Shown here: positions 10,489-22,800 of the stretch, in pieces | Layout: every line of letters begins with the position of its first letter | How positions within the stretch are numbered: position 1 is the stretch's first letter | Source: Vermamoeba vermiformis | Lineage: Eukaryota; Tubulinea; Echinamoebida | Assembly: GCA_045837725.1 (NCBI GenBank) | Contig: JBEWZL010000276.1 | Span: 62,001-126,000 of the forward strand | Direction: 5' to 3' | DNA length: 64,000 bases | Program-made: the position numbers and the translations under genes | The notes under the pieces: model-generated | Databases searched by the model: none | What the model saw: only the letters and a program-made list of their open reading frames with translations | Told to the model about the DNA's origin: nothing

Positions 10489-12163
10489 CCTCTGAGTACA
10501 TTAAGTTCGTTGTTAGTCTGCCAGTGCCCAGTCTACGTGATGATTCGCTTACAGAAGAGCAGAAACTGAAATTTAACATTTTCATTGACACTTTCTACAA
10601 TCGTCCAGTTCACATTGTCAACAAAGAGCATAATGCAAATATAAATGAGTCAGCCAGTGTTCTTATCATTGAGTGCTCAGACATGAAGAAGATACATAGA
10701 GCCATAGAAACTTACAAAAACTCAGAACACTGCCTCATTCTACTCACCAAACCAGTTGTTGGCTTGAACCTGGCAAAATTTGAAAGAACACTTGGAGTCA
10801 AACTTCGACCAATGAACTTACCAAGACTAAAAGTCAGACCTTACAAGTAAGTTACTGAACACTACTATGTAATTTCAACTAGTGTGGACTCTAACACCAC
10901 TGCTATTCAGCCTGGATTCACCTTATTTGAAGTCATTCAAGACTGACAACTATGCAAAATATCATGGAATTCCAAGACTGCTAGAAAGCTATGGCAAGCG
11001 AAATCTGACTGAAGAAAACATAAGAAAGGCTATCACCAAAGAGCTGGCACTATGGCAACTTGAGGAATACAAACCTTACATGCATTACTGGACTACATTG
11101 TTTTATTATGCCCAAGCCTCAACACAAATCTATTCTCATACACTACTGGATGTGAATCCTTACATAACTGTGGTTGATGCTGCTCTTGCACTTGGTTTTG
11201 AAGTGGATGAGTCTGCTGCTACAAGAAAAAGCTCTGATAGAGACAGTGCCTACACAATAGTCTGTCTTGATCAATTGAAAATGGAATTTGCAGCTAACAA
11301 TCAACCTTTTGATTTCTTCACTTTTTTGTGAAAAGATAGTTTGAAATGGTATGAGGCTGAAAAAGCTGTTGTGCATGCCATGGCAAGTTACTCTGATAGC
11401 ACTGGAGAAATGACATTTGGAGATAGATTCTGCTTCCTACAACAGTCATTTCTCAAAGACAAACCTTCAGATATTAAATTAGCTCCACAAGTGCTGCCTA
11501 AAGTAACCAAGAAGGGAAAAGTGCTCAATGAACAAAATCTTGCAGCATGGTCACTATCTTCTAGACTTGCCCCTCCACAGCCCACCATGCTCAAATCTCA
11601 ATGGCCCAAATTGTTATCCCAAGTGGTAGAGAGGCAGACCATGCTAAATGTTGAAGCTTCAAAAGCACCTGACTACATGGTTTTGGTGGACAGCGATTAT
11701 TTACTGTGCTTTCAAGTTAAAACTGGCATTCAAGATCCAACACTGGATGATTTAAAAAGTGAAGTTGCAAAAAGTCCTTATCTTGATATGGCTGCAAATG
11801 GAAAGGTAAGCCCTCTTTCAAAAATAATGATGAGGCTAATTAATGAAATTGAATTAGATTGTCAAGAACAATGATGAAATTTTTATTACATTCGTGGTTG
11901 TTGCCTTCAATCACAACATGTTGAAGCATCAACTCAAGGAATGTATTCCAGTACCTAGCAACAACAACGACAACAGTAAGAGGGAAAAGAAAATACACTT
12001 CCACAAAGAATACATTCATATACAATCTGGCTGGGAACCACTATTGTTGCCTGAAAAAGTTGAAATCATTATCCTTCGTCAACCTGGACTTCATGCTCTC
12101 TTTGGATCTGAGGGCTATGACACTCTTTCAACTACAACTCAGGGCACGAAGGCTCCAAAATGA
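10450..12163 (+). pseudogene. Crinkler-like gene with restriction-endonuclease-fold domain, probably broken
   Basis: Three coding blocks can be followed. The first starts with EYIKFVVSLPVPSLRDD, which resembles the end of a Crinkler (CRN) header. A middle domain (NLDSPYLKSFKTDNYAK onward) follows. The third block has the PD-(D/E)xK signature: a helix with Glu in WYEAEKAV, then DYMVLVDSDYLLCFQVKTG with Asp and the QxK motif. It is followed by a strand/helix tail after the intron at 11806-11857. CRN proteins with such nuclease tips occur in oomycetes, fungi, amoebae and other eukaryotes and act on nucleic acids or as conflict effectors. The reading frame appears broken about once, so this may be a fossil or an imperfect copy. 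The exact start is unknown. Confidence 0.5.
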
Positions 12164-12471
12164 GTCACTGATGTATTCCTACAATCTTGCTCCATCCTCT
12201 TAATGGTTCATTACTAGAACAACAAATGTTACCTTGCAGTAACGTCAGCAAGACAAGTAGAGAAAAGATGCACATATGTTTAAGTGCAGTTGTTAGATAG
12301 TAATAAAGTGTTGATTGCTAGTTAATAAAAGATGTTGATTGAGAACACCCACTAAATTGAAAAAGGCAGTGCAGCATTGCAGGAAATTACATTAGCATTT
12401 TTCATGAGAATGTGAAAAAGTGCAAACTAATTAGTATTAGTCTATGTAGGAGTTCTATTCCATTTTAATTC
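12164..12471. other. Intergenic stretch between convergent genes
   Basis: AT-rich sequence between the 3' ends of the Crinkler-like gene and MYRF/LRR copy 1. No coding or RNA feature was recognised. Confidence 0.35.
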
Positions 12472-15090
12472 TTACAAACAAGAGGCTTTACAAGTTGTTT
12501 TGAGCCATGCAGGGATTGGGCACTTGAATGGATTTTCCATGGCCATGCATGTCACTTGAAACGTAATGTTATCTAATAATTGTGCAGAAATGGTAGTAAA
12601 CATGTTGTTTGACACATCAATGTAATTTTGTTGCTGCAGAATCCTTATTGGCATATCAAATTCTCCACCAAAAAGATTACTTTTCAGATCAATTTCACCA
12701 TATTCATTGAAAACTTCCACATTCAACTTGGGAATTGGGCCAGTTAGCTTATTGTTTGCCAAATTAAGTTGATTGACACTTGTGTTAGCAAGACTTGGCA
12801 CTGTGCCTGTGAGATTGTTTGAACCCAACTCCAACCAAGTCAGTGATGTCAACTGTGAAATTTCATTTGGTATTGTTCCATACAGTCCACTGTGAGGTGC
12901 ATTGAATATTTTAAGCTGTTTTAGATTTGCAATTTGAGGAGGTATTGTCCACGACATATTGACATTATTTGCAATAGTCAACGTGTTCAATGAAGTCAGT
13001 GAGAATATCTCCAATGGTAGTGAGCCAGTGAATTGTGATAGTCCAAGATCGAGTTCAACAAGACCTGTGATGTTTCCAATCGATGCAGGAATTGTTCCAA
13101 ACAGCCTATTGGCATGCAATCGAAGAACTGTGAGCTTGTCAAGCTTGCCAATAGAATCAGGAATTGTTCCGACTAAAGCACCTTGAGTGATCCGTATTGC
13201 AATCACTCGAAAATTCTTGTCACACACGACACCAGGCCATTCACAAACCGATATTGAAGGTGATGCTTTTTTGACCTTATCAAACCAGTTGTCACCACCA
13301 GTGGCGTGATAGAATTTGACAAGCACTTCTTGATCTTGTGACGGAAATTTTGGTGATGGGGTTTTGTAGGGAAGTGATGGTGTCTCATTTGGTTTTACTG
13401 TGCTTGGTGCATTGGGACTTTGAATGTCTTGGGAAGTGTTTGATGCTTCGTGCATGAGTGGTACAATGAAGAACACTCCAATCACAACACTGAGGAGTAA
13501 CAGCGTTGTGAGTGAGGCACTGATGATCCATCGAACAAGTGATCGACTACTCTTCAGCTCCACTTGTACGATTTGATGTTGATTGCTTATCTGCCTTCAT
13601 CTTGTCCATCCTGACAAACTCTTTGTACATCGTGTCAATCACTTGATGGAGCTGAGTCGTGTCTGACTTGATGTCATTGATGTCTTTGAAGTTCTGTTTG
13701 ATTGACTCGCTCAGATATGGTATCAACGACTCATAGTCCACATGGAGAATGCCTGAGAAGCATGTCAGAAAAACAATAACACAGTGCTGTACGTACCATC
13801 GATGAGTTGAACTGCTTCAGGAACAACACTCTCAATCTGTTGTGCAATGTACCCAACGAATCGTTTGTTCATTGATGCATGATGAACAGTGCCTTGTTTG
13901 AACTTGTACTCCACTCCATCGATCTTGAGAAGAACTGAGCGTGGGTCACGATCATCGATCAGCAGTCTGACATCTTCTTTGATGTTGATGTCTGATGCCT
14001 TGTAGAAGTTGAGTGCTCTGAAGTTGCCAATCACTTCTGCGTTGCCGTTGTAGAGTACCATGTATTGATTCGATTCATCGCTGTGTAATCTGTCAGTGAC
14101 TCTTCGAAGTCAAATTAGTATCACGAGACACGTACTTTGGCATCATTAACTGGAGTTCTGTATTGCATAATCGACATGCCTATTGTAGATTGCAGTTAGA
14201 TCGAGTAGGCAGATATTATTAAGTATATATGTACATAAGTCAATATACTTACGTCGCAGGAATTAGCGAAAGTTCGTCTGAGTCACCTTCGTTGCTGTAA
14301 CTCGGAAAATGTTCTTCTGAGTCAATGAAGTTAGCCATAACACTATCTTCATCATCGCATTGCTCGGGTGATGAATTTAGCTGCTCTGATGGAGGGTGGT
14401 AATCTGCTTGAGGCGAATCTAGCTGCCAACAGATCGGAATTATAACTGTTAAAAATTAGCGGCCAATTAATAGATGTAAGGTAATAGTTTGTTTAAAAGG
14501 GATTTTCAAACGGCAAATATTCATTAATTAATTAATTCAACTTAAATCGCAAATGATTCTTACCGGTATTTTATTATTGTCTTCGGATTCCTCGTCGGCA
14601 AGTCTTTTTTTAGGATGTACTCTGCATAGCTGAGACACTCCAGTACTTAAAAGAACATCGTTTGAGAAACAACGAACAATAAATCTGATCGATCTGTCTT
14701 TGTTCCGTCTGAAATCGAATACACCGGTCGTAATCTTGGCTGTGCATATCAGTGCTTCTATTATCGACGTATTTTGTTGTTTTTGAAATTGATACGGTGT
14801 TCTCTTGGCCCAAACAAGGCCAGAAGGAATTAGTAGATATTGAACAAAGCTACTTTATTAGCATATAATTTGGTCACCCCATTTTAAATAACTTCTTCAG
14901 AATTTCCATTCAATTGCACCATCTGGAGCTGATAATGGAAGCTCTCTCGAGTATCAATACGAGTGAGAGTCAATCCGAAGCTCGGAGATGTCGTTTGAGT
15001 GAAAACGAATGCATTTGAATCGCCCGACAAAGGGATCGACACCTGAAAATTGTTTAATACGTGAATATGAATATCATTTGTGGTCTCCAT
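12472..15090 (-). pseudogene. MYRF-type autoprocessing protein with LRR ectodomain, copy 1 (damaged)
   Basis: Same exon plan as the copy at 24998-27485. Exon 1 (METTNDIHIHVLNNFQV) and the exon at 14610-14813 give the N-terminal beta-rich domain and a PKKR basic motif. The exon near 14250-14425 is acidic. The exon at 13765-14061 is the intramolecular-chaperone (peptidase S74/ICA) domain, with LYNGNAEVIGN, the Ser-Lys pair in SDINIK, and YIAQQIESVVPEAV. Then come a coiled-coil exon (DYESLIPYLSESIKQNF), a membrane helix (WIISASLTTLLLL) and plant-like LRRs after CEWPGVVC. Two problems are visible. Exon 1 runs into a TAA with no good splice before it (about 14884). The coiled-coil and TM/LRR frames are offset by one base around 13550. 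Either this copy is decaying or the assembly has indels. Confidence 0.7.
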
Positions 15091-15275
15091 AACTGTTTTT
15101 TGCTTTAATATAATTAGTACATAGAATCGATGTTCATGTGAACCACGAACGGAACACGAAAACGCCGCGGCAGATTGTGAAACGACAGCTTTCAGGACAA
15201 ATTATTATTCACAATATTCATCAAACTACAATTAATTTGATACAAACAGCAACAAAACGTCCACTAAATTGCAAT

Positions 15276-15739
15276 TTAGCTAATAGCTCGGGAAAGCTGC
15301 AACGTTGAACTCCGCTGTGGATTGGGTCCCAATTGGGTATTGTTTGCATTATACGCTCTGTAGGGTATGTCAAAGCCTTTAATTATATTATAATGATGAT
15401 CACAAGAATAATATAATTACCTGAATTAGTCGTTTAATTCGTGGCTCTGTGCTGCATTTTTTTTGATTCGGATGTCTTCTTCATCTTGTCCGAACTGACC
15501 TTGTCTTGCATTATAAATAATTTCATCTATACTACATTATACTAGCACATTAGTATATATTTTTAAAATATGTTGTAAGCCTTAGATAAACATTGAAAGA
15601 GCAAAAACTTCGTGCCAAGATGCAGTGGCCGATCTTGCAAAACTTACGTTTTAACTTCGTGCTTTTCGGTCATCTTCTCTTTACGTGACTTTACCTTTCC
15701 TCGGCTTTGATTGCCGCCTGAATTATTGTTGCGAGGCAT
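15276..15739 (-). CDS. Small basic protein, unrecognised, three exons
   Basis: Start MPRNNNSGGNQSRGKVKSRK, then a splice over a roughly 130-160 nt intron to an exon giving NQKKCSTEPRIKRLIQ, then a last exon encoding GFDIPYRAYNANNTQLGPN and ending RAIS-stop. The frame stays open across both junctions if the second exon begins near 15485, which requires choosing one AG among several. The first half is very basic. No family is recognised. No single open frame covers it, so annotation pipelines could miss it. Confidence 0.45.
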
Positions 15740-15862
15740 TGAGTTATGCTGCTATTGCTTCAAGTAAAAATATAATCGAGTTTTTAAAATTAATTGCTTT
15801 TATACATTAGACTATTTACAAATATTACACGTTAGCTATTTACATAGTATGTATATCATCGT

Positions 15863-16150
15863 TCAGCGGTAGAAAACCTTCTTTACAGCAGATTTGTCTG
15901 TTTTCGGATTTGCAGCTGCTGATGTACGTGCACTAGGCATGATATTGCGCGGCAGCAACGTGTTGCCGTTGATTTCTTGCAAAGGCTTACGAGGAGGAGT
16001 ATTGAACATCGTCTTGTTGCCATTAGAGCTCAGATTAGTTCTCGATCGAGTAGCCAGTTCGCCAGTCTGCGGATTAATATTCTCCTTGTCGTGCAAATAG
16101 ACGCTCCAAAGCTTCGTATCACTAACGTTCTTCGTCAAAGTAGCACTCAT
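15863..16150 (-). CDS. Small degron-bearing protein (KEN box and D-box), securin-like in layout
   Basis: A single-exon 95-residue protein. Visible motifs are a KEN box in LHDKENINPQTGEL, a TPP site, and a destruction-box-like RKPLQEING. The C-terminus is basic (DKSAVKKVFYR). Small, disordered proteins with an N-terminal KEN and a D-box are typical APC/C substrates such as securins, but no securin sequence homology can be claimed because those are hardly conserved. An E2F-type site (GGCGCGAAAAA) lies about 110 bp upstream, which fits S/G2-phase transcription. Other APC/C substrates or inhibitors remain possible. Confidence 0.6.
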   Translation of the reverse strand: MSATLTKNVSDTKLWSVYLHDKENINPQTGELATRSRTNLSSNGNKTMFNTPPRKPLQEINGNTLLPRNIMPSARTSAAANPKTDKSAVKKVFYR

Positions 16151-16258
16151 TTTACTTTCTTGTGTTCGCAGATCACCTTAGCCTCTCGTTGTGCTCCTCT
16201 TCGTGCACCAGCATAATCACTCGACATAAAAATAAAATTTAAATCGGGTTGTAAAAAA

Positions 16259-16268
16259 GGCGCGAAAA
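16259..16268 (-). promoter_or_regulatory. E2F-type site upstream of the KEN/D-box gene
   Basis: The plus strand reads GGCGCGAAAA, so the minus strand reads TTTTCGCGCC, an exact match to the conserved E2F/DP core TTTSGCGC/TTTCGCGC. It lies about 110 bp upstream of the minus-strand ATG. Confidence 0.45.
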
Positions 16269-16443
16269 AAAGTAGCCGTTACAAACATTTTTCTGTGATC
16301 ACAGAAAACGAGGCAGATCAACCACGACAAACAACACATGAACACAACAGCAAATTTTATACGTTAAATTTGTCGTATCGAACGATATCAATTGTTTATT
16401 AAATTGTACACTATTTACAAGGCGATAGAGTTGGAGATGAGGA

Positions 16444-17562
16444 TTATTTCTTGCCGAGTTCAATAGCACGATCCAAAGCGGCCTTAGTAGCCTTTTTCAT
16501 AATATCCTCGAGACCTTGCTCGTTGAAGACTGCCAAGGCGCGTTCAGTAGTGCCTCCTTTGCTCGTGACTTGCTCACGCAAAACAGATACATCCGTCGTA
16601 GAATTGCTGGCAAGCACAGCGGCACCTAAGCACGTGCCAAGAGCAATATCTGATGCCATTTGATCGTCAAAGCCCATATCCTTGGCAGCATTGCGCATGG
16701 CCTCGATGAACAAGAAAAAGTAAGCAGGACCCGAACCACTAACGCGGTAATTTTGTTGAGATCGTCTTCGCAGGGAACGTGAATTATTTTTGACATGCTA
16801 GCAAGTAGTTCCTATTTTAAAAAAATTAATTACTCATTTTGCTCGAGGTAGCTCAATTTGTAAAAGATCTTACATCAATGACGGTCATGGATTCAGGTTC
16901 CTCGCAGTAAACTCCAGTGACGCCTTTGCCGACTAACAAAGGAGTGTTTGGCATCGTGCGAACAAACTTGATATTGTCACCTGATATTAACGATATTTAG
17001 TTAGAATTTCGATTCGTTGTGCAACCTGGATCTTTTCAAATTACCAGTCATGTTCGCCTTTAGCACGCGCAAGGGAATGCCTGCCATAATAGAGATGATG
17101 GTCTTTCCGCTCATATCAACGCCTTTGAGCTCTTCGAGGACTGAATCCAATTGTTGTGGTTTGACGGCGAACAAAATAACATGTAAGACGTCAAAAAAAA
17201 AGTCAGTATCGTGAGTTAATAATATAAATACTAATATGAAATCATATTTGGAGCAGATACTTATCACTAGAATTGATCTCGGGCACGCACTTTTCGACGG
17301 TTTGGACTGAAAATTTATTTTCTGTTTCCAAGCGACGTTCAGGGATGATTTCTGACACTACGACATTCCAGGCAGCACGATCAAGACCACCTACATTTTG
17401 CGGATTAATTTAGAAAATAATTACGATTTAAAACAGATTCTTCAGATTTCAAGATCGGTCGACCGAGGTGCGATCGTATAGCAAGAAAACACTTTAAAGG
17501 TGCTTACCAAGGATAGCCCAGGCCATATTTCCACCACCGATGAAAAAGAGTTTCTTGCTCAT
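16444..17562 (-). CDS. PYCR: Pyrroline-5-carboxylate reductase
   Basis: Last step of proline synthesis: reduction of delta-1-pyrroline-5-carboxylate with NAD(P)H. The start exon MSKKLFFIGGGNMAWAILG carries the Rossmann G-x-G-x-x-x-A loop. Later exons give ILFAVKPQQLDSVL, GKTIISIMAG and FVRTMPNTPLLVG (the conserved MPN motif). The dimerisation domain follows, with the family signature SGSGPAYFF and then SKGGTTERALAVF. Length is normal (about 270-280 residues). One base appears to be missing around 16744: ...NKITA is in one frame and VSGSGPAY in the next. Because the surrounding sequence is well conserved, an assembly indel is at least as likely as inactivation. Confidence 0.9.
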
Positions 17563-17931
17563 GTTGTATGAAGGCTTTGCTGTTATTTGGATGCGGTTCG
17601 TTGATTACCAGATTGTTTAAGTAAACAATTGAAGTGTGGTAACAAGATGAATTGTAAATTGGGAAATAAATTGAAATATTTTTCGCTATTCGCCAGTCAC
17701 GGTAACAGAAGACTTTCAGACCGCGTGGTGATTTACTCCAATCACATCGCGGTTCACATTAGATATTTAGATACCTGCAACTACGATTCTGCTTGCTTGA
17801 TGCCATTCAATCATAATTCATACCCGAGTTCAATCAAGTTTTTCAAATGAAATTTAAAAATTGAATCGACGCGATTTTGATCTTGTTTTATGTTTGTGTA
17901 ACAATAGTCTGCAGACCATACAAGCACGAGT
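17563..17931. other. Divergent promoter region
   Basis: About 370 bases separate the divergent pyrroline-5-carboxylate reductase and 2-oxoglutarate dioxygenase starts. The 73-codon open frame inside has no domain. No specific motif was identified. Confidence 0.4.
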
Positions 17932-19407
17932 ATGAATGCTCTATTAGCGCGTACGGCTTACGGGAGTAAGCGTCTTCTGTTCCCGCGCATTAGGTTTGCA
18001 CGGATGGTAGCAATTCAAAAGTACAGCAACAGTGCGGCATCCAACTTATCAGATCTGATTCCTATTGTAGATGTAAAGCCATTCCACGAAAGCACTACTC
18101 GAGCACATGAAATAGCAAAGCAAATCGGTAGATCTTTGAATGAGATTGGTTTTGTTTACATCAAAAATTCTCCTTTGACGGACAATATCATAAATAATTG
18201 TATCAGTATGGCCCAGACATTTTTCAATCAGTCTCAGAATTTTAAAAATCAATCGCACACGACAGACGCAAATGCATTCGGTTATTATCATTATCAAGGC
18301 GTAGGAAATGCAGAGAAAATGTAAGTGATAGAAAATCATTTAATAGGGATTATTTAAATTTTTTAATTAAATTCAGTTCAGTTTGTTGCGTCTGAACACA
18401 TCCATCTGACTTTACCTTTTATTGTTACCTAGGATCGGCTCAAGTGAAAATCTAATCGAAGCTTATTTGCTGTCAAATCCATTCAACAAGCCACTTGAGC
18501 TCAAATCAGCTTACTTCGATAAAACGCATCCGCATTCTCAACAGCAACGCGAGTACTGGACCCATCAAATCAATCAATGGCCCAACGACAAAGAGTTGAA
18601 GAAATCAATTGAAGAGTACTACAAAAAGAGCGGAGAGTGCTCAATGTTAATTTTAACGGCACTAGCAATGGCATTGGAGTTAGAACCGACTTACTTTACC
18701 AGCCGACATGACAAGCACGACTCGACCATGGAACTCAAGAAATATCACAAAATGAAGCCTCAGAACCATGAAGACGTCGAGTACATCACCTTGAAGAGTA
18801 AGTTACTATAGTTCGCTTATTATCACGCGATGTAAATCACTGGCTAATGTATGCGACAGACGGCGTAAAAATTCCAAAACCAAAGGCGGATTACGAAGAA
18901 GAAAATAAAGACGACAAAACACGCGTTAATGTGCACGCGGATTTGAGCAGGTAAGTGCTATATGACATTACTAAGCGAGGCTAACTCGAAGATCCAGTAT
19001 CACCCTTCTATCGCAAAACGAAATTGGAGGCCTGCAAGTATTACGGTCAGACGGTCAATGGATTGACGCGCCAAAAATTCGCGACTGCATTCTCGTTAAT
19101 ACAGGTAAATTTAACTTAATTAAGGCTGATGGCACGAGAAAAAAAAGTAGCGGATCTAACTCACTGCATCTGCTCTACAGGTGATATTATGGAGCGATGG
19201 ACTAATGGATATTTTAAATCGACACTCCATAGAGTCGCGTTTAACGACCAATCAGAGAAAAGTGATCGTTATTCCGTCGTGTATTTCTGCATGCCCAACT
19301 GGGAACAAGCGTTGGAGCCAATCACCAAACAGGACAAAAATAGATCGGGTGGTCCGCAGCAGAAAAAAGAAGTCATATTATTTGGCGATATGATACCTTT
19401 TGTGTGA
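17932..19407 (+). CDS. 2-oxoglutarate/Fe(II)-dependent dioxygenase (isopenicillin-N-synthase family)
   Basis: A non-haem iron oxygenase. The N-terminus, rich in Arg/Ala/Phe (LARTAYGSKRLLFPRIRFA), looks like a mitochondrial presequence. Then comes the DIOX_N domain (LIPIVDVKPF, GFVYIKNSPL). The catalytic double-stranded beta-helix has the HxD motif in VNVHADLSSITLL, QNEIGGLQVL, the distal His in STLHRVAF and the 2-oxoglutarate-binding R-x-S in DRYSVVYF. All iron and co-substrate ligands are present, so it should be active. There are about five exons with short introns. The substrate cannot be predicted; the family covers oxidations in secondary metabolism and lipid or amino-acid modification. 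Confidence 0.85.
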
Positions 19408-19879
19408 GACTCTTGTTCTAAGCGTCGATCTTGGATCCTGCACGGAAGTAAGTTCTCGATATAGATCCTGACCATAATTAGTAATTACGTAGAATCGCTC
19501 GAGATGCTTGTGATTACTTGGCAAAATCCAGTGGATTAATTCCCAAAAATGGAAATTTTTTGTTTAATAATTGTTCCGTAGATTAATTTTTTTGCTGTTT
19601 AACTTGTTAATTAATGATAATTGCACAACAGTGAGCACCACGCGACAAGCTCAGAAAGAAAGCTTTGCCTGAAAGGCGTACGCTGATCCGATACAAACGA
19701 AGAAAACAAGAAAACAAGAAAACCAGCCAGAGAACTTTGAATAGAAGAGAAAGAAGTAAAAGAAAGCGACAAAAAAGAAGATAAGAATAAGAATATAAGG
19801 AAGAAAGAACATAAGAAAGATCGAAAGAATTAAGTACAAATCTGGAACAGATCCGTTTTACTCAACTACCCCTACATTT
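19408..19879. other. Intergenic stretch with purine-rich tract
   Basis: There is no gene. From about 19700 to 19832 the plus strand is almost only A and G (GAAGAAAACAAGAAAAC and similar), ending about 50 bases before the next ATG. It probably lies in the 5' leader of the surface-protein gene. Confidence 0.6.
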
Positions 19880-22800
19880 ATGGTTAGTATCCCCCGTCTA
19901 TTATTCCTGGCGTTATTCGTTGCCGTCGCCTCTGCGCAACAATACTGCACCTTCAACTCGTCCGTTACAAAAGCAGGTCTCTACGATCAAAATGGCCTAT
20001 GCAATTGCTACAGCGGCTTTTATTCATCGGAACCTAACTACTTGAACTGCTTCAATAAGGCTTCCGATTCGTGCTTTTGGAATCCTGCTCCTCAACAACT
20101 TAGCACCGGATACGTTCCGATCTTGGACGATCTCGCCAGTGGAGTGTTTGGAGGCAAGATCGTAATGGTTGTTCGATCACCTCTTGTTATTGATCGTCTT
20201 TCGACTACTGCTGCTTGGCAAAACGGTGCCGAGGACTACTCTTACCCCGGCAGCTACTGGAGCAAAACTGTCGAGAACTGTACTGATACCTTTACCTTCA
20301 GCCTACCCTTAACTAACGCTTACGGTACGTATTTAGTACTTTTTGGATTATACGGTGGACTATTTAGTCAACTAAAATTGGAGTTATACGGATTCACAAA
20401 CCTTAATTAGAGATTTAGTCTTAATAACTTAATCTAATTTTAGATGCTGGATTCGAGCCAAGTGAAGACGATACATACTATTACCTCAATGGTGTTGTCG
20501 TATTCACTTACTACGACAGTATTGGTGAGATGCGTGGTCAACCTTTAACGCGAACCACTCAGAGCGTCTTGCGCATTGAAATTCGTTTCCCTAAGCGTAT
20601 TACCGTAAGTACCTCACTTAAATTCGACATACGTAGTTAACTCCCATTCTGGATTTGGATCCAAGGAGAATCCACGAGATAATTTTTCCGGAGCTTATGC
20701 GGATTAATAATTAATTATGCAATATAGGTTACGAGTGCGGTTAGTGTGTATAGTGGCTACGACCTGTTGGCTGTGATCACGTTCCAAGCTTATGACCCGG
20801 TTACAAATACTGGTAAGAGCGGATCTCGAGCGGACTTTGCCAAGTACAAGAAGTAATATTGGTTTATTTTATAGGTATCTTCGAATACACGACCTCTCTG
20901 CCGTACCCCTTCAGAGTCGACAACGTTATTGGCCTCACATTCCCTTCACCTATCGATGGTTCAAGTGGCCCGATCCAAGATCTGAACTGCGGCACTTCAT
21001 TCAACTCAACTTGCTTGCAAAAGTTCCGTTTGACTACTAATCCCAATGGCGCCTGCAGGCTGTCGGGAGACTACAATATCACCGTGGCTATTGGTTGCCG
21101 TGGTGCTGCTAGTTGCGCTCCTGGATCCGGAGTTATTGCTTCTCAAATCACTTCCGAAGACATTTGCTCCGTTGTCCGAATTGACATTGACTTGACTGGC
21201 TCCATGAAAGTCTATTCGGACGACACGTTCTCGTCTCCCGCTGCTTCGTTCCTTCCTGGCCAATCAGCTGTCTTCTTGACCAACGTTGCTTCGAGCAAGG
21301 CCGTGATTGCCTCTTCATCGATCTCAGATGTGTTTTACACGATGCCTGATGGCTCATCGAACTCACTTTACAGCGGTATGAAGTCACGTGACGGGTAGAA
21401 CTTTCTCGTAACTAACCCTAATTAGGCGGTGCTTCCAGCGCTCTGGCGGGCTCGAATGGTTTCAGCATTGTGCCCATCAATGAAACAGCTTCGTACTTCA
21501 CAATTTCTATTAGCGTTGGTACCTCTGCTAGCGACTTATTCAACCCTCGTGCCTTGGATCCATCGTGAGAATCACATGTCAAAAAAAATATTACGTACTA
21601 ATACAATGATCAGTGCGTTCCCTCCTATCACAGCTCCTTCTACTGTACCATTTGCAACTGCACCAATTGCCGACGCTGCGCCTTTTGATGGCACTGTTCC
21701 TCTTCCTGACGCTCCACCCGTCCCGGGGTTTTTCCCGCCAGTGCCCGACACACCTATCGGAGCAGTTCCGACGCCGAACCCGTTCCCTCTGGATCCGATC
21801 TTGGACTGCATTGAACAAGTCAATTCGTCGTCGTACATCGCTTACTTCAGTTACCAAAATCCTTTTGGCGACTTCAGCACTTATCCTATTGGCGCCACGA
21901 ATGGTTTCACCGGCAACGGCCTTACTCTTGCTGACGTGGGCCAACCGACAACTTTCCCTGAGGTCAGATCTCGTAAGTCTTACTCGGAATTCTTTTTTCT
22001 TCACAAATGAGGTTATTAATTGTGGTATAATAAGTCCCATATCCTGTTGGTGCCTTCCAATACCAATGGAATGGCGCTTCACCGGTCAGCTGGACTTTGA
22101 ACGGAGTTGAAAGAGTTGCAGATCCAGGATTTCTGCCTAACCGATGCCCGACAACTCTCATGTTTTATATTGGATTCGCTTTTGGAGATATTTATCCTTT
22201 AGACGTGTTTGAAGAAAGAATAATCGTTGACAAGCTTAGTATTGCTATGGGCATGCGATCCAACTTGAACTTGGTCCTGATCTCATCCAATGTTTATTAT
22301 AATCCTACTGGGGGTGGAAATTTAGTCACGCTTGGCTTTAAGATCGATCCTTTCGTTGATAGCCCCGATATTTCTGCGAAGGAGGCGATGCTCAATTTAA
22401 TCGCTGTTCGATCTAACGCTACGCTTATGCGATCCATCGTGGATCCTTACAACGCGGATCCAGCTCGATTATTTGAAGGTACGAACAAAATATTTTAATA
22501 ATATTTCGAATTATACTAATACCTCATTTCTTAGTCTTGATGATGCTCCCCGTTCCAAACCAAATGAGCAGCTATCCTTATTTTACGCCTTCCTTTGCTA
22601 AACGCGCGGTCGATTCTGAAAACACCATTTTCGTTCATGAAAAGCCTCAACGCCGCGAAATTGTGCAGTCAGTCAAGCGGTACGTACTGCACTAATATTT
22701 TAATACTAATTTTTTATTATTACCCTAATTTCTACGAATTTAATACGATTGATAATATATAACTTGTTATTCAGTACTGTTTATCCCATAACAATATTAA

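Noticed and set aside
21591-22082. 163-codon minus-strand frame
   Set aside because: Shadow of the surface-protein exons; Arg/Ser-rich composition typical of antisense frames.
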